Source: Trichodesmium sp050015995 (lineage in GTDB: Bacteria > Cyanobacteriota > Cyanobacteriia > Cyanobacteriales > Microcoleaceae). Taken from it: a stretch of DNA of 64,000 nt. The notes below the pieces were generated by a model that saw only the letters and a program-made list of their open reading frames with translations, searched no databases and was not told where the DNA came from. Location of the stretch: the NCBI RefSeq assembly GCF_050015995.1, contig NZ_JBNHEP010000085.1, positions 1 through 64,000 on the forward strand, read 5' to 3'. Both the position numbers and the translations under genes were made by a program. Positions 37,925 to 47,838 of this stretch are shown here, piece after piece; the first letter of the stretch is position 1, and each line of letters starts with the position of its first letter.

Positions 37925-38391
37925 ATGAGATATGTAAATAATCTCGCATATAGCACTACGCAAATATGTTAGGAAATTAGTATAAGTTCAAAACATTTTA
38001 TAATAAATTTTAGGATGAGTGCCTTCCGCGTAGCAGTATAACTACTTAACTTGTTGAGATAGGATACTCGCCTCAAAAGGCAAGAGGGCGATCGCTTCTA
38101 TAACTGAAAAAATTTTTCTTCAAGAGAAAATTTTGCTTATTTTTTTATAGCTATTAACTAAATATTTTATAGCCTTTCTCAGCCTAATAAGGTATACCTA
38201 TCTTTATTTGTATTCTATTCCCTATTCCCAGTTAAGTGTTCCCTAAAACTAACGAATTTTGTACCTAACCAGCATGGGAATTGCTAGATTAAAATCTTTG
38301 TTGCCTTTAAATATAGGTTAGTTTAAGAAATTGATGATTTATTTTAACTAATAATGACACCAAAATAAATATATTAATTTGTTTTTAACTA

Positions 38392-38559
38392 TAGCAATTA
38401 GAAATCAGACTTAATGATTTGACTATTCCTGAAAAGGTCTAGAATCTAGGGATTATCATCTTGAGAAGATACTGTTTTTTCTTTCTTATCTATTGTAAGA
38501 GTGCCTATTCCTTATTTCCTAAAAATTTACAATCTCTCACAATTCAAATTAGATTGCTA
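38392..38559. mobile_element. MITE-like element with paired copy at ~37620-37795
   Basis: TAGCAATTAGAAATCAG to TTAGATTGCTA with an interior shared with 37620-37795: ATCATCTTGAGAAGATACTG, then TTCTT.TCTATTG, GAGT.CCTATTC, ACAAT.TCTCACAATT. A further diverged relative follows at about 38590-38724 (GGCAATCAGGAATGA ... ATATGATTGCTA). The gap 37587-38855 has no recognised gene. Confidence 0.6.
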
Positions 38560-38855
38560 TATATATGATATTATTAAACTCATATATATGGCAATCAGGA
38601 ATGATTTATGAAATAATTTATGAAATATTTAAGAACAATTAAGAACAATTAAGAACAATCAAAATCGTTTTATATTCTGACTCCTAATTACCACTAAAAT
38701 CTTACAACTGAAATATGATTGCTATATATATCATTTATCAGTAAGCTTCAGGTAAAGTTGTCTTTTTTATTTCATGTTCCCTGTTCCTGAAAAGCTAAAA
38801 TTTTCTACCTCACGCTTTTTGGGAATTGCTAGATCGTTAATCAAACAGTTTAGTT

Positions 38856-40400
38856 ATGCCAAAATTATTTGTAATTACAGAACAAGAAAGCTCAAGTAAC
38901 ATTTTTTTTGCCAATCTGATTGAAAAATTTAACAGTAAAAACTATGAGTATTTTATCGCAAATTATAGTCAGTCTGAAAATCAACGTATTAAAGAAAATC
39001 ATCAAAAATTAAAGGAATCAGATTACTTAATTTTACTATTAACTGTCAAATCAATTCTCAATGAGATGGCAACTGAAACAGTCAGGATAGCAAAAAAAAA
39101 TCAAGATTATCATCCAGAGCAAAAGCCATGGATAATACCTATTAAAACTAATATTCCCATTGATTCACCTTGGGATTATAATCTATATAGTTATTTATTT
39201 AAAATTAGACAATGGGAATGGCAAAATACTGACGAACCTGAAAAATTAATTGTCAAAATTATTGACTATATAGAAAAACCAGTATTTCAATCAACACCAG
39301 AAATGATAATAGAATCAAAATTTATCAATGATTCTGCTAGGAATTTTACTTATAGAAAGCCTTTGCCATCTTCACCACCAAAATTACCAAAAAGTCAAGA
39401 TAATTACACTGCTAGTTTTTATATTGAGCGTCCTCCCATTGAAAAAAATTGTTATCAAGAAATTACTAAACCAGGTGCTTTAATTAGAATTAAAGCACCC
39501 AGACAGATGGGAAAAACATCTTTAATGGCAAGAATTTTAGATCGTGCTGCCAAATTAGGATATCGAACAGCAGTATTAAATTTACAATTAGTTGACAGTC
39601 AAATTTTTAACAATTTAGATAAATTTTTGCGATGGTTTTGTGCTGCGGTAGCTTCAGAATTGAATTTAGCAACCAACTTAGATAATTATTGGAACGAAAT
39701 TTTTGGCAGTAAAGTATCCTGTAAATCTTATTTTGAGAGATATATTTTGAAAAGTATTGATACTCCCATCGTATTGGCACTAGATGAAGTAGATCATATT
39801 TTTCAATATCCAGAAATTACCGTAGACTTTTTTAGTTTATTACGAGCTTGGCATGAAGATGCAAAAAATCGTGACCTTTGGAAAAATATGCGATTAATAG
39901 TTGTACATTCAACAGAAGCTTATGTGCCTATAGATATTAATCAATCGCCTTTTAATGTTGGTTTACCAATTGATTTACCAGAGTTAAGTGCAGATCAAAT
40001 TCAAGATTTAGCTAGCCATTATCAATTGCAACTAGATATGTCTGAAATAGAAAAATTAATGGGAATTGTTAGGGGAAATCCTTACTTAATAAAATTAGCT
40101 TTATATCAACTTTCTCAAAATAATATTACCATATATGAATTGTTAAAAACAGCAGCAACAGATATAGGGTGTTATGCAGCTCATTTACAACGACATTGGT
40201 GCTACTTGCAACAATATCCAGAATTAGTACAAGCAGCTAAAACAGTAATAAATTGTCATCAACCAGTAAAATTAGAAAGAATCCAAGGATTAAAGTTACA
40301 CAGTATAGGATTAGTAAATTTGCAAGGAAATCAAGCTACACCACGTTGTGAATTATATAATTTATATTTTAGAGATCGTCTGGAAAATTCAAATTTTTAG
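38856..40400 (+). CDS. AAA_35-type ATPase with TIR-like N-terminus
   Basis: 514 aa. The N-terminal ~145 residues resemble the alternating strand/helix pattern of TIR-like domains (MPKLFVITEQESSSNIFFAN; ESDYLILLLTVKSILNEMAT; PWIIPIKTN), but I do not see the usual TIR catalytic glutamate with confidence. Residues ~180-500 match the AAA-like (AAA_35) family common in cyanobacteria: Walker A in IKAPRQMGKTSLMARI near 212-227, Walker B TPIVLALDEVDHIF near 302-315, and a helical lid plus winged-helix region. No signal peptide. It may be an NLR-like sensor/effector, but that is inference. Flanked by repeat-filled gaps. Confidence 0.7.
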   Translation: MPKLFVITEQESSSNIFFANLIEKFNSKNYEYFIANYSQSENQRIKENHQKLKESDYLILLLTVKSILNEMATETVRIAKKNQDYHPEQKPWIIPIKTNIPIDSPWDYNLYSYLFKIRQWEWQNTDEPEKLIVKIIDYIEKPVFQSTPEMIIESKFINDSARNFTYRKPLPSSPPKLPKSQDNYTASFYIERPPIEKNCYQEITKPGALIRIKAPRQMGKTSLMARILDRAAKLGYRTAVLNLQLVDSQIFNNLDKFLRWFCAAVASELNLATNLDNYWNEIFGSKVSCKSYFERYILKSIDTPIVLALDEVDHIFQYPEITVDFFSLLRAWHEDAKNRDLWKNMRLIVVHSTEAYVPIDINQSPFNVGLPIDLPELSADQIQDLASHYQLQLDMSEIEKLMGIVRGNPYLIKLALYQLSQNNITIYELLKTAATDIGCYAAHLQRHWCYLQQYPELVQAAKTVINCHQPVKLERIQGLKLHSIGLVNLQGNQATPRCELYNLYFRDRLENSNF

Positions 40401-41305
40401 TAGTTAATATTCAGTAGTTAGTAGAGGCTATCTTTAACGAAGTCAGAAGTCAGAAGTTAGAAGTTAGAAGTTAGAAGTTAGAGGTTGTTTTTGTAACGGG
40501 GATTGAGAGCAACCATACAAAAACATTTCTTCTTAAAAGGCTTAGTTTTAGACCCAATTATTTTGACAAATAAAAAATTAAGCCTTTGTGTAGAGTTTTG
40601 TTGCTACGCGACATGAAAAGGTAGGAATAATTCTACAAAATAATTCCATATTTTCTGTTCTCTATATTATAACAATTCCTATCTGTGGCGAGTAGTAATT
40701 CTGGTTCGGTGGGAATATAAAAGAAGAAAAACAACTGTACCTCATACCGTTTCACGGAAGTCAAAAGTTAAAAGTTAGATTTTATAGGATAAAAACTGTT
40801 ACTATACAGTAATTTCAGGAAATTATTTCACATTTAAAGTTCAAAACTAATGGATACTTAGGTAGAGTTTTATCTATAGTTGTTATTTTCCTTATTGCCC
40901 TAAAACTCTATAATTTATCAACTGTAAAACTGCTGTCATTTAACATTTAGTAAATGTAGAGAATGCCAGATATGGGAACAGAAAATATGTCAGAACAAAA
41001 CATACAAATAATTTTGTCTACCTACTTAGGGACTTCCAAATAAAAAAAATATACAATTACAATATACAATTACCCTGAATTTAGGGAGTAGAGAAATTAG
41101 GCAGCAAAACTTTCCAGGTCTAGTTCAAAAATTGGATAATTTATTTTTTGCTATTCCCTTATTATTTATGCAAGACAAAAAAAATATAATTTTACATTTA
41201 TTTTACTAAATCTAATCACAACTTAATTAATTCTTTAGATTGGGGATTAAATACAATTTGATATAGCAATTTGTTCTAGTTAAGAAAAGTAAATTAATAT
41301 AGACC
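40401..41305. other. Gap upstream of the feo locus
   Basis: No gene. Contains AGAAGTT heptamer iterations at 40444-40482 and fragments of dispersed repeats (GTCTACCTACTTAGGGACTT near 41017, also seen near 62450). Confidence 0.4.
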
Positions 41306-41334
41306 TTGACAAATAGACCTTGACAAATTATATT
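41306..41334 (+). promoter_or_regulatory. Predicted sigma-70-type promoter of feoA
   Basis: TTGACA (41306-41311), 17-bp spacer, TATATT (41329-41334), about 55 bp before the feoA ATG. The spacer contains a second TTGACA (41320-41325) created by a 15-bp direct repeat of TAGACCTTGACAAAT. No clear Fur box was recognised. Confidence 0.55.
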
Positions 41335-41389
41335 TAGTTCTTTAAGTTATTAACTGTTAATAAAAATTCTCAATAGTTAAGAAATATTT

Positions 41390-41779
41390 ATGGAGAAAAA
41401 ATATGAAGATAGCTTATGCAAAAATGTAGATAAAAAAGAGAAAGCATGGGAATTTACATTTCTAGGAGACAGTAGCTACATCTCGGAAAAGGAGAAAGAC
41501 CATGAAGTTGCTCAACCATCAGTAGCAGAAACTAACTTCCCACTCACACAAGCAAAACGAGGCGATCGCTTATGTATCGTTGCTATAAATGCTGAAGGTG
41601 ACATGACTCGTCGCTTGAAAAAAATGGGTTTGGTTGTAGGAGTAGAGCTAGAGGTACTCAGTCACAACCCCAGTGGTTCAAAGATCGTTGCAGTAGAAAG
41701 GCAAAATATTGGCTTAGGATCTAACCCTGCTAGGAATATTATCGTATCTTCCATAACTACAATAGGAGACAGTAGCTAA
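41390..41779 (+). CDS. feoA: Ferrous iron transport protein A
   Basis: 129 aa. The C-terminal ~75 residues are a FeoA SH3-like domain (FPLTQAKRGDRLCIVAINAE, TRRLKKMGLVVGVELEVLSH, GLGSNPARNIIVS). The N-terminal ~50 residues are a charged extension beyond the usual ~75-80 aa FeoA. FeoA is a small cytoplasmic partner needed for FeoB activity. First gene of a likely operon with the FeoA-TM gene 36 bp downstream; feoB follows about 1.1 kb later. Confidence 0.9.
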   Translation: MEKKYEDSLCKNVDKKEKAWEFTFLGDSSYISEKEKDHEVAQPSVAETNFPLTQAKRGDRLCIVAINAEGDMTRRLKKMGLVVGVELEVLSHNPSGSKIVAVERQNIGLGSNPARNIIVSSITTIGDSS

Positions 41780-41815
41780 CATAACATCATAACAATAACA
41801 TCAGAGGTAGTAGAA

Positions 41816-42733
41816 ATGAATTTAGCTGATTTAAGAACAGGGGAAATGGCAATAGTCGATCAAGTGCTAAACATTGGTCGCGAACAAGGAATAGTTCAGA
41901 GACTAGCAGCAATGGGAGTAGTTTCTGATAGACCAGTACAAGTCTTACGAAAAGCTCAATTCAATGGACCGTTACACATTCGAGTCGGAGCAACCACAGA
42001 AATAGCTATCCGACCCCATGAAGCAGAAATGATAGTTATTAAAACAGATGAGGATGATGAGATTAATTTCTATCAAGGTTCTCAAATGATTCCCAAATCT
42101 GTAATAGAGTTAATGGAGCAAGTCAAAAGTATATCAGTAATGATATTAATTTCTATTATTCTATTACTTATTAGTGAGCTTTATCAATTCCTAAATAACG
42201 GGAATATTAATCAAGCTAATCAACAAAAAATTGCTGCCAATCTAGTTCCTAACTCAACTTCAGAATTAACAGAAAATCAAACATTAGAGACAGTAGATGT
42301 AGACAAAGTTGCACCAACAATAGCTACAGCAAATAACAAATCTGCCTCCCCTGAAACGACAACTAAAGCTACTACTGAAAATACCAGCAACCAACTAGCA
42401 ACAACAACTAATTCTAGTAGCGAAACTGTAGAGTCAATTGGTAAAAAAATTACCGACAAACAAGAAATCGCTAGGTTACAACAAAATCTCTATACCGATA
42501 TTGATAACAACTGGAAAAAACCAGTAAAACAAACTGCAATTTATCTAGTTAAAGTAGATAAAAACGGGGTTATTATTTCTTACGAAGCTTTTAATCAAAT
42601 AGCAAAAAATCATCTGAGCAGCACACCATTACCAAATTTAGTTAAGCCTAATAATCTTACTAATCAAACAGAATGGACTGAGTTTGCTATATTACTTTAT
42701 GAAGATGGTAATCTAGAGATAGAACCAAAGTAA
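41816..42733 (+). CDS. FeoA domain - TM helix - TolA/TonB-C-like fusion, copy 1
   Basis: 305 aa. Residues 1-77 are a FeoA domain (NLADLRTGEMAIVDQVLNIG, AAMGVVSDRPVQVLRK, PLHIRVGATTEIAIRPHEAE). One transmembrane helix spans ~104-126 (VKSISVMILISIILLLISEL). A Thr/Ser/Asn-rich linker covers ~130-205. The C-terminal ~95 residues (LQQNLYTDIDNNWKKPVKQT, YLVKVDKNGVIISYEAFNQI, SSTPLPNLV) look like the TolA/TonB C-terminal fold; that is inference. With FeoA inside, the C-terminus would face the periplasm. A GAGG sequence precedes the ATG. A paralogue lies downstream of feoB. Confidence 0.75.
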   Translation: MNLADLRTGEMAIVDQVLNIGREQGIVQRLAAMGVVSDRPVQVLRKAQFNGPLHIRVGATTEIAIRPHEAEMIVIKTDEDDEINFYQGSQMIPKSVIELMEQVKSISVMILISIILLLISELYQFLNNGNINQANQQKIAANLVPNSTSELTENQTLETVDVDKVAPTIATANNKSASPETTTKATTENTSNQLATTTNSSSETVESIGKKITDKQEIARLQQNLYTDIDNNWKKPVKQTAIYLVKVDKNGVIISYEAFNQIAKNHLSSTPLPNLVKPNNLTNQTEWTEFAILLYEDGNLEIEPK

Positions 42734-42779
42734 TTTTATAGTCTTTATTGTGCAAAGGTTATGGTTGATAATAAAGCTA

Positions 42780-42938
42780 TAGCAATCCTGTTTTAGTTGT
42801 AATATTTTGGTGGTAGGAACGATTTCCGTTTGTCATGCTCCTAATTACACGAATCGCCCGTACAGGAGTCATAATTTCCAAGGCTTTCAGTTGAGATTAA
42901 CTATTATCAAACTTGTCACAACCTATTTGGGATTGCTA
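42780..42938. mobile_element. MITE-like element, TAGCAATCC family
   Basis: Left TAGCAATCCTGTTTTAGTTG, right CACAACCTATTTGGGATTGC(TA), about 20-bp imperfect inverted ends; flanking TA on the right side. The interior is unlike other copies. Confidence 0.65.
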
Positions 42939-43220
42939 TATAAAAAAATACAGTGAATTTTATCTGAGTGAGGTACAGTTTTACAGGCGACAAAGGTTTT
43001 ATTTAAACTCTGGTCTTAAAGGCAGATTCTTCTTTAATATTTGTACTGCATATAAGTAGCTAGATATAAATAAACCTAACTATGTAACAAAATATAAATC
43101 AGCAAAAACCATTGAAATTGCTTCCTTCCACTCCGTTCCAGTCGCAATGACATAGTGAAATTTAATTAAACCAAGCTACTTACTTGGAATCTACTGTGTC
43201 TCACGAACTTAAGATAAATA

Positions 43221-43464
43221 TAGCAACCCTAAATCATTTGTAAGAAATTAAAAAATAGATCAAAACTTTAAAACTCTTACCCTTGTTAGTTGTTGACTTT
43301 TTACCGAATAATTAAGGTCTAAAGCCTCTCCTTTTAAGGAGAAAAAAGAAAAAAATCATTTTGGTCAATCTTATCCGTTTTAAGGAGAGATAATAATTAA
43401 TAATTAATAATTAATAATTAATTATTGAACAGATGTTTTTTTCACAACCTATTTAGGATTGCTA
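43221..43464. mobile_element. TAGCAATCC-family MITE carrying a nested R repeat
   Basis: The outer element has TAGCAACCCTAAATCATTTG at the left and CACAACCTATTTAGGATTGC(TA) at the right. An R-family repeat lies inside it at 43301-43436: TTACCGAATAATTAAGGTCT, AAGCCTCTCCTTTTAAGGAG, to TTAATAATTAATTATTGAAC. Confidence 0.7.
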
Positions 43465-43809
43465 TAGTAGAAAAAAATGACCAAAAAATCAGGTCTCCAA
43501 CCTCTCCTTTAAAGCTATGCTTTATAAACATCTTTCTTAAGATAAAACGTAGACATTAGAGAGAAGTTATGTATTTGCCATTTAACGGATATTTCGGGAG
43601 AGTAAACGTATTTCGTATTTAGGCTTTTCTCCCCCGCTCCCGCCATCTCGCCATCTCGCCACCCCCCCCTCCACAGAGGTTTTCAGGAGTTCCTTATAAG
43701 GGATAGCCTTTAAAGGGGATAAGAAAAATAAAATTCAGTATTTCTAAGCTTCTACTGAAGTAGAAAATACTGTTAACTGATAACTCATAATTAATAACAT
43801 ATAACTGAA

Positions 43810-45630
43810 ATGACTTGTCATAATAATACAGCAACAATCCCCAAATCTAATGCAACAAAAAGAGTTGCTTTAATAGGGATGCCAAATACAGGAAAATCCA
43901 CATTTTTTAATCGGATTACTGGAGTTTCTGCCCATGTAGGAAATTGGCCAGGAATAACAGTCGATATTTTGCAAGCTGAGGTCAAAATAAATAACGAAAC
44001 AATACAATTTGTAGACTTGCCAGGAGTTTATAATCTAAACGGTTTTTCCGAAGATGAAAAAGTCGTTCAAAGATTCCTAGAAAATAATCCTGCTGATTTA
44101 GTACTAGTAGTTATTAATGCCTCACAAATTGACCGTCAAATTCTTCTACCATTGCAGGTAAAAGCCTTTGGTTTGTCTGCAGTTTTGATGCTCAATATGT
44201 CAGATGAAGCCAAACAATATGGGATTAAAATAGACACAGAAGAATTATCTAAACGTTTGGGAATGCCAGTCTTTCTAACAAGTGCTAAATATGGCAAAGG
44301 CTATATGAACGCATATATGGCAATTTCCGAAGAGTTAAAAGAAAGCAAAAATCCTACAAAATTAGATATCTTAAAAGCAGAGGAAAATATTTCTGTTAAC
44401 GAAATAGATGCTGTCTTAAATGGAACTGTGATTATGCCTTCCGAAATGGCAAAAAATTTCACAGCTCAAGTTGATAAAATTGTGCTTCATCCTGTCTGGG
44501 GTTTACCCTTATTTTTCCTGGGAATGTTCCTAGTTTTTTGGGCAGTTTGGAATATTGCACTTCCTTCAATAGACCTGCTCGAAATTGTGATTGAATGGAT
44601 ACAATCATCAATTGTTGAACCTCTAGTTCAACCTTTTCCACAGGTACTTCAAGACTTTCTAATTAATGGTGTTTGGGCAGGAGTAACTACAGTTGCTTCT
44701 TTTGTACCATTAATTATCGTATTTTTTATAATTATGGCAGTGTTAGAAGATAGTGGATATCTATCACGTTCCGCTTATTTAATAGATGCCTTTATGGCAA
44801 GATTAGGTTTAGATGGACGTAGTTTTGTACTGCACATAATGGGGTTTGGTTGTAATGTTCCAGCATTAATGGGAACCAGGGTAATGCGATCGCGTGCTTT
44901 ACGACTCTTAACCATGTTAATTATTCCTTTTGGTTTATGTTCGGCGCGACTGCAAGTATTTGTATTTATTATTGCCGCAGTATTTCCTAATGGCAATGGA
45001 GCCTTTGTTTTATTCTCTCTATATATCCTCAGTTTTCTGGTTGCTATTATCACCGCAGCATTATTTCAAGGAATATATAAAAATGAAGAACCTTTTGTTT
45101 TAGAACTACCTCCTTATCGTTTCCCTACATTGAAACAAATTTTTCTGAGAAGTTGGGGAGAAGTCAGAGAATTTTTAGTTAGAGCATCAGGTTTTATTAC
45201 TGTTGGTTGTATTGCAGTTTGGATACTCACAAGCTTACCTCCAGGGGCAACAGGATTAGATACAATTGGCGGTCAAATTGGTCAATTTATGAGTCCTATT
45301 ATGGACCCTATTGGCATCAATCCTTATCTAACATTATCCCTCTTTTTTGGATTTATTGCTAAGGAAATTGTTATCGGTTCTTTAGCAGTTATCTATAGCA
45401 TGAGCGAACAGGGTGTTAGTAGTAATATTGCAGAGACAGTTACTTTTATTCAAGGATATAGTTTCTGTATTTTTTGTTTACTTTATACCCCATGTTTATC
45501 TACTTTAGCTACTTTAGTCAAAGAGGCAAAATCATGGAAATTTTCCCTACTTTCTTTGGTATTTCCATTAGTTTTAGCTTGGGTATCGAGTTTTATTTTC
45601 TACCAAGGAGCTTTGGCTTTAGGTTTCTGA
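43810..45630 (+). CDS. feoB: Ferrous iron transporter FeoB
   Basis: 606 aa, inner-membrane Fe2+ transporter. N-terminal G domain: G1 is GMPNTGKST (Met where GNPN is usual), then NWPGITVD, G3 FVDLPGVYNL, G4 NMSDE, and the G5-region SAKYGKG. A short helical bundle is followed by about 8-11 membrane helices with two gate repeats, including DSGYLSRSAYLIDAFMARLG, GFGCNVPALMGTR and FFGFIAKEIVIG. It is shorter than E. coli FeoB (773 aa) and ends without a cysteine-rich tail. FeoA-type genes lie on both sides. Confidence 0.95.
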   Translation: MTCHNNTATIPKSNATKRVALIGMPNTGKSTFFNRITGVSAHVGNWPGITVDILQAEVKINNETIQFVDLPGVYNLNGFSEDEKVVQRFLENNPADLVLVVINASQIDRQILLPLQVKAFGLSAVLMLNMSDEAKQYGIKIDTEELSKRLGMPVFLTSAKYGKGYMNAYMAISEELKESKNPTKLDILKAEENISVNEIDAVLNGTVIMPSEMAKNFTAQVDKIVLHPVWGLPLFFLGMFLVFWAVWNIALPSIDLLEIVIEWIQSSIVEPLVQPFPQVLQDFLINGVWAGVTTVASFVPLIIVFFIIMAVLEDSGYLSRSAYLIDAFMARLGLDGRSFVLHIMGFGCNVPALMGTRVMRSRALRLLTMLIIPFGLCSARLQVFVFIIAAVFPNGNGAFVLFSLYILSFLVAIITAALFQGIYKNEEPFVLELPPYRFPTLKQIFLRSWGEVREFLVRASGFITVGCIAVWILTSLPPGATGLDTIGGQIGQFMSPIMDPIGINPYLTLSLFFGFIAKEIVIGSLAVIYSMSEQGVSSNIAETVTFIQGYSFCIFCLLYTPCLSTLATLVKEAKSWKFSLLSLVFPLVLAWVSSFIFYQGALALGF

Positions 45631-46447
45631 AATAAATGTTAGGTGAAAAGTTAGTTTATAGTTCTACCTCACAGTTTTTGATAAATGCTATATACAACAG
45701 TTTCCTACTTTGTGCATTACATATATTTATTTTTAGGGAATAGGGAGTAGGGAGTAGGGAACAGGCAAAAAAATATTCACCTTTAAGTTGTACCAAATTA
45801 ATCACCGAATTTGCTGTAAGTTTTAGGAGTAAGTTAAAAACCTTCTCCTACTTTTGCTTTTGTATAATACCTAATACCAAATTGATAAATGTTTGTTACA
45901 AATAGCTAGGCTATTTTTTAGGAGTCAACAGAATTCAAAAGTCATGTATTCAAAAGTTGAAAGTTGAAACTAAGGTATAGTGCTACGTGCAAGTCAAAAG
46001 TCAACCCACCCCTAACCCCTCCCAGGAGGGGAAGTAGGGGCGAATGGCCATTCGCCTCTACAAAAGTCAAAAGTCATCCCTGAGTGAGTTTAATAATTTA
46101 TAAATGTTCTAACCTTTGCTTCGAGTTCTATAAGCATTTAGCCATCAGTTATTAGCCATAGCGCGATTAATTTATTGTCAGCCAGAAGTGGAATTAGTAT
46201 TGATAGTATTGAGGGAGAATTAAAAGTAATTATAAAAATTCCTAATCTTAGCAGTTATTGCCGTCATACTTGAGAGCTGACCAGCGAGCTAGGTGTTAAC
46301 TCCGTATTTCCCAGGAAATGCTGACAAACTAAGATTGTATGAATTGAAAACTTTATTCTTTTCTCTAAGTAGAATGTAAATCCCTTGTTGATTCGCAAGG
46401 GGCAAATTTTAATTTTTGTAGAGCTATGTTACATTTAGTATTAAAGC
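45631..46447. other. Gap between feoB and the second FeoA fusion
   Basis: No gene. Contains GGGAGTAGGGAGTAGGGAAC heptamers at 45740, CAAAAGTCA repeats near 45990 and 46062, and a GTAGGGGCGAATGG/CCATTCGCCTCTAC palindrome (one mismatch) at 46034-46061. Confidence 0.5.
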
Positions 46448-46476
46448 TTGAAATTATATTTTGGATATAATATAAT
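46448..46476 (+). promoter_or_regulatory. Predicted promoter of the second FeoA fusion
   Basis: TTGAAA (46448-46453), 17-bp spacer, TATAAT (46471-46476), about 45 bp before the start. Just downstream, GATAAGATAATAACAATA resembles the A/T-rich hexamer arrays bound by Fur, but it is too loose to claim. Confidence 0.55.
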
Positions 46477-46521
46477 ATCTCGGATAAGATAATAACAATA
46501 TATTAATAAGAAGTAATGATG

Positions 46522-47442
46522 ATGAATTTATCGGATTTAAAAACAGGGCAAATAGCAATAGTCGATCGAATTATCAGCAGTGACGATACAAGAAGAATTG
46601 TTCAGAAACTAGAAGAAAAGGGAGTAGTTTCTAATAAACCAGTGCAAGTCTTGCGGAAAGCCAAATTTTCTAGTCCGTTGCATATTAGAGTCGGTTCAAG
46701 CAAAGAAATAACTATTCAACCCCAGGAAGCCGAAATGATAATTGTTAAAACAGATATTTCAGCTAAAGATATGATCTCTGACAGTACAACAGAATTAACC
46801 GAACAAGTTAAAACAGCATCATTAGTTTCATTAACTACTATTATTCTAGTTGTTATTTCTGGATTTTATCGCATTCTGATTACTGGAGATATTCATCAAG
46901 GAAATGAAACAAAAGTTGTGGCTAATGTTGTTTACAACTCAAGTTCAACAGGGACAAAAAATCAAACATTAGAGACAATAGATAAAAGTCAAATTCAACC
47001 AACAATGGTCGGAAGTATTGAGACAGTAAATAAGAAATCTGAATTCTCAGAGAAGGCTGCGAAAAAAAATAATCAAAATACCAACAATCATGTAAGAGCA
47101 ACAACTCATTCTCCACCCCAAAATATACAGCCAATAGCTAAAAAGATTACCAACAAAACAGAGTTATTAGAATTAAAACAAAAACTATACAATACTATCG
47201 ATCAAACCTGGAAAACCCCCATAAATGTAACTTCAATATACCTAGTTAAAGTAGATAAAAATGGAGCGATCGCTGCTTACGAACCTTTCAATCAAATAGC
47301 AGCAGATAATTTGGAAAAGACACCTATACCCAGCCTAGTTAATTCTGACGCTACTAATAAAAAAGAATCACTCAAAACAGAGTGGGCTGAGTTTACAATT
47401 TTATTTTATGATAATGGTACTTTAGAGGTACAACCACAGTAA
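46522..47442 (+). CDS. FeoA domain - TM helix - TolA/TonB-C-like fusion, copy 2
   Basis: 306 aa from the third of three consecutive ATGs, chosen because it aligns with the copy 1 start and lies 8 nt after AAGAAG. Same layout as copy 1: FeoA domain (NLSDLKTGQIAIVDRIISSD, PVQVLRKAKFSSPLHIRVGS), a TM helix near 100-122 (ASLVSLTTIILVVISGFYRI), a polar linker with little conservation, and a C-terminal domain (LKQKLYNTIDQTWKTPINVT, YLVKVDKNGAIAAYEPFNQI). Its own strong promoter lies 45 bp upstream. The conserved ends with a diverged linker suggest both end domains are under selection. Confidence 0.75.
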   Translation: MNLSDLKTGQIAIVDRIISSDDTRRIVQKLEEKGVVSNKPVQVLRKAKFSSPLHIRVGSSKEITIQPQEAEMIIVKTDISAKDMISDSTTELTEQVKTASLVSLTTIILVVISGFYRILITGDIHQGNETKVVANVVYNSSSTGTKNQTLETIDKSQIQPTMVGSIETVNKKSEFSEKAAKKNNQNTNNHVRATTHSPPQNIQPIAKKITNKTELLELKQKLYNTIDQTWKTPINVTSIYLVKVDKNGAIAAYEPFNQIAADNLEKTPIPSLVNSDATNKKESLKTEWAEFTILFYDNGTLEVQPQ

Positions 47443-47838
47443 TTTAACTGCCCTACTTTCGTTTCGCTGCACGTTTCATGTCTCGCAGCTTTTTGTAGGA
47501 AAAGAGAAGATATTTTAGCTAAGTAGGTCTTTATTTACCAAATCCCTACTTAGACTTTCAATTGACTAATAAAAATTCTCCATAAAATATTATAGTATTT
47601 TGGTTTTGTTGCATGAACAGGCGATATAGCGCCGCACTTGCTCCGCCAACGCGACAAATCCCAACCTCAAATATTGCAACTTTATTATAACCTAATTATC
47701 TATATAAAATGGATAAAAAAATCGAATATTGACATGAAATTAGACTATTTGTATGATTAGATACAATAGTTCTAATAACAGCTCAATAACTTAATAGAAT
47801 TACTTAACTATATTGCATAATTATCTAAAATAATAAAT
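47443..47838. other. Gap upstream of cobA
   Basis: No gene recognised. Holds repeat scraps (TTTCGCTGCACGTTTCATGT near 47461; AGCGCCGCACTTGCTCCG near 47629) and AT-rich sequence likely to hold the cobA promoter. Confidence 0.35.

Noticed and set aside
46478..46500. Fur box upstream of the second FeoA fusion
   Set aside because: GATAAGATAATAACAATA is only loosely like the hexamer arrays, and the region is AT-rich, so a chance match is likely.
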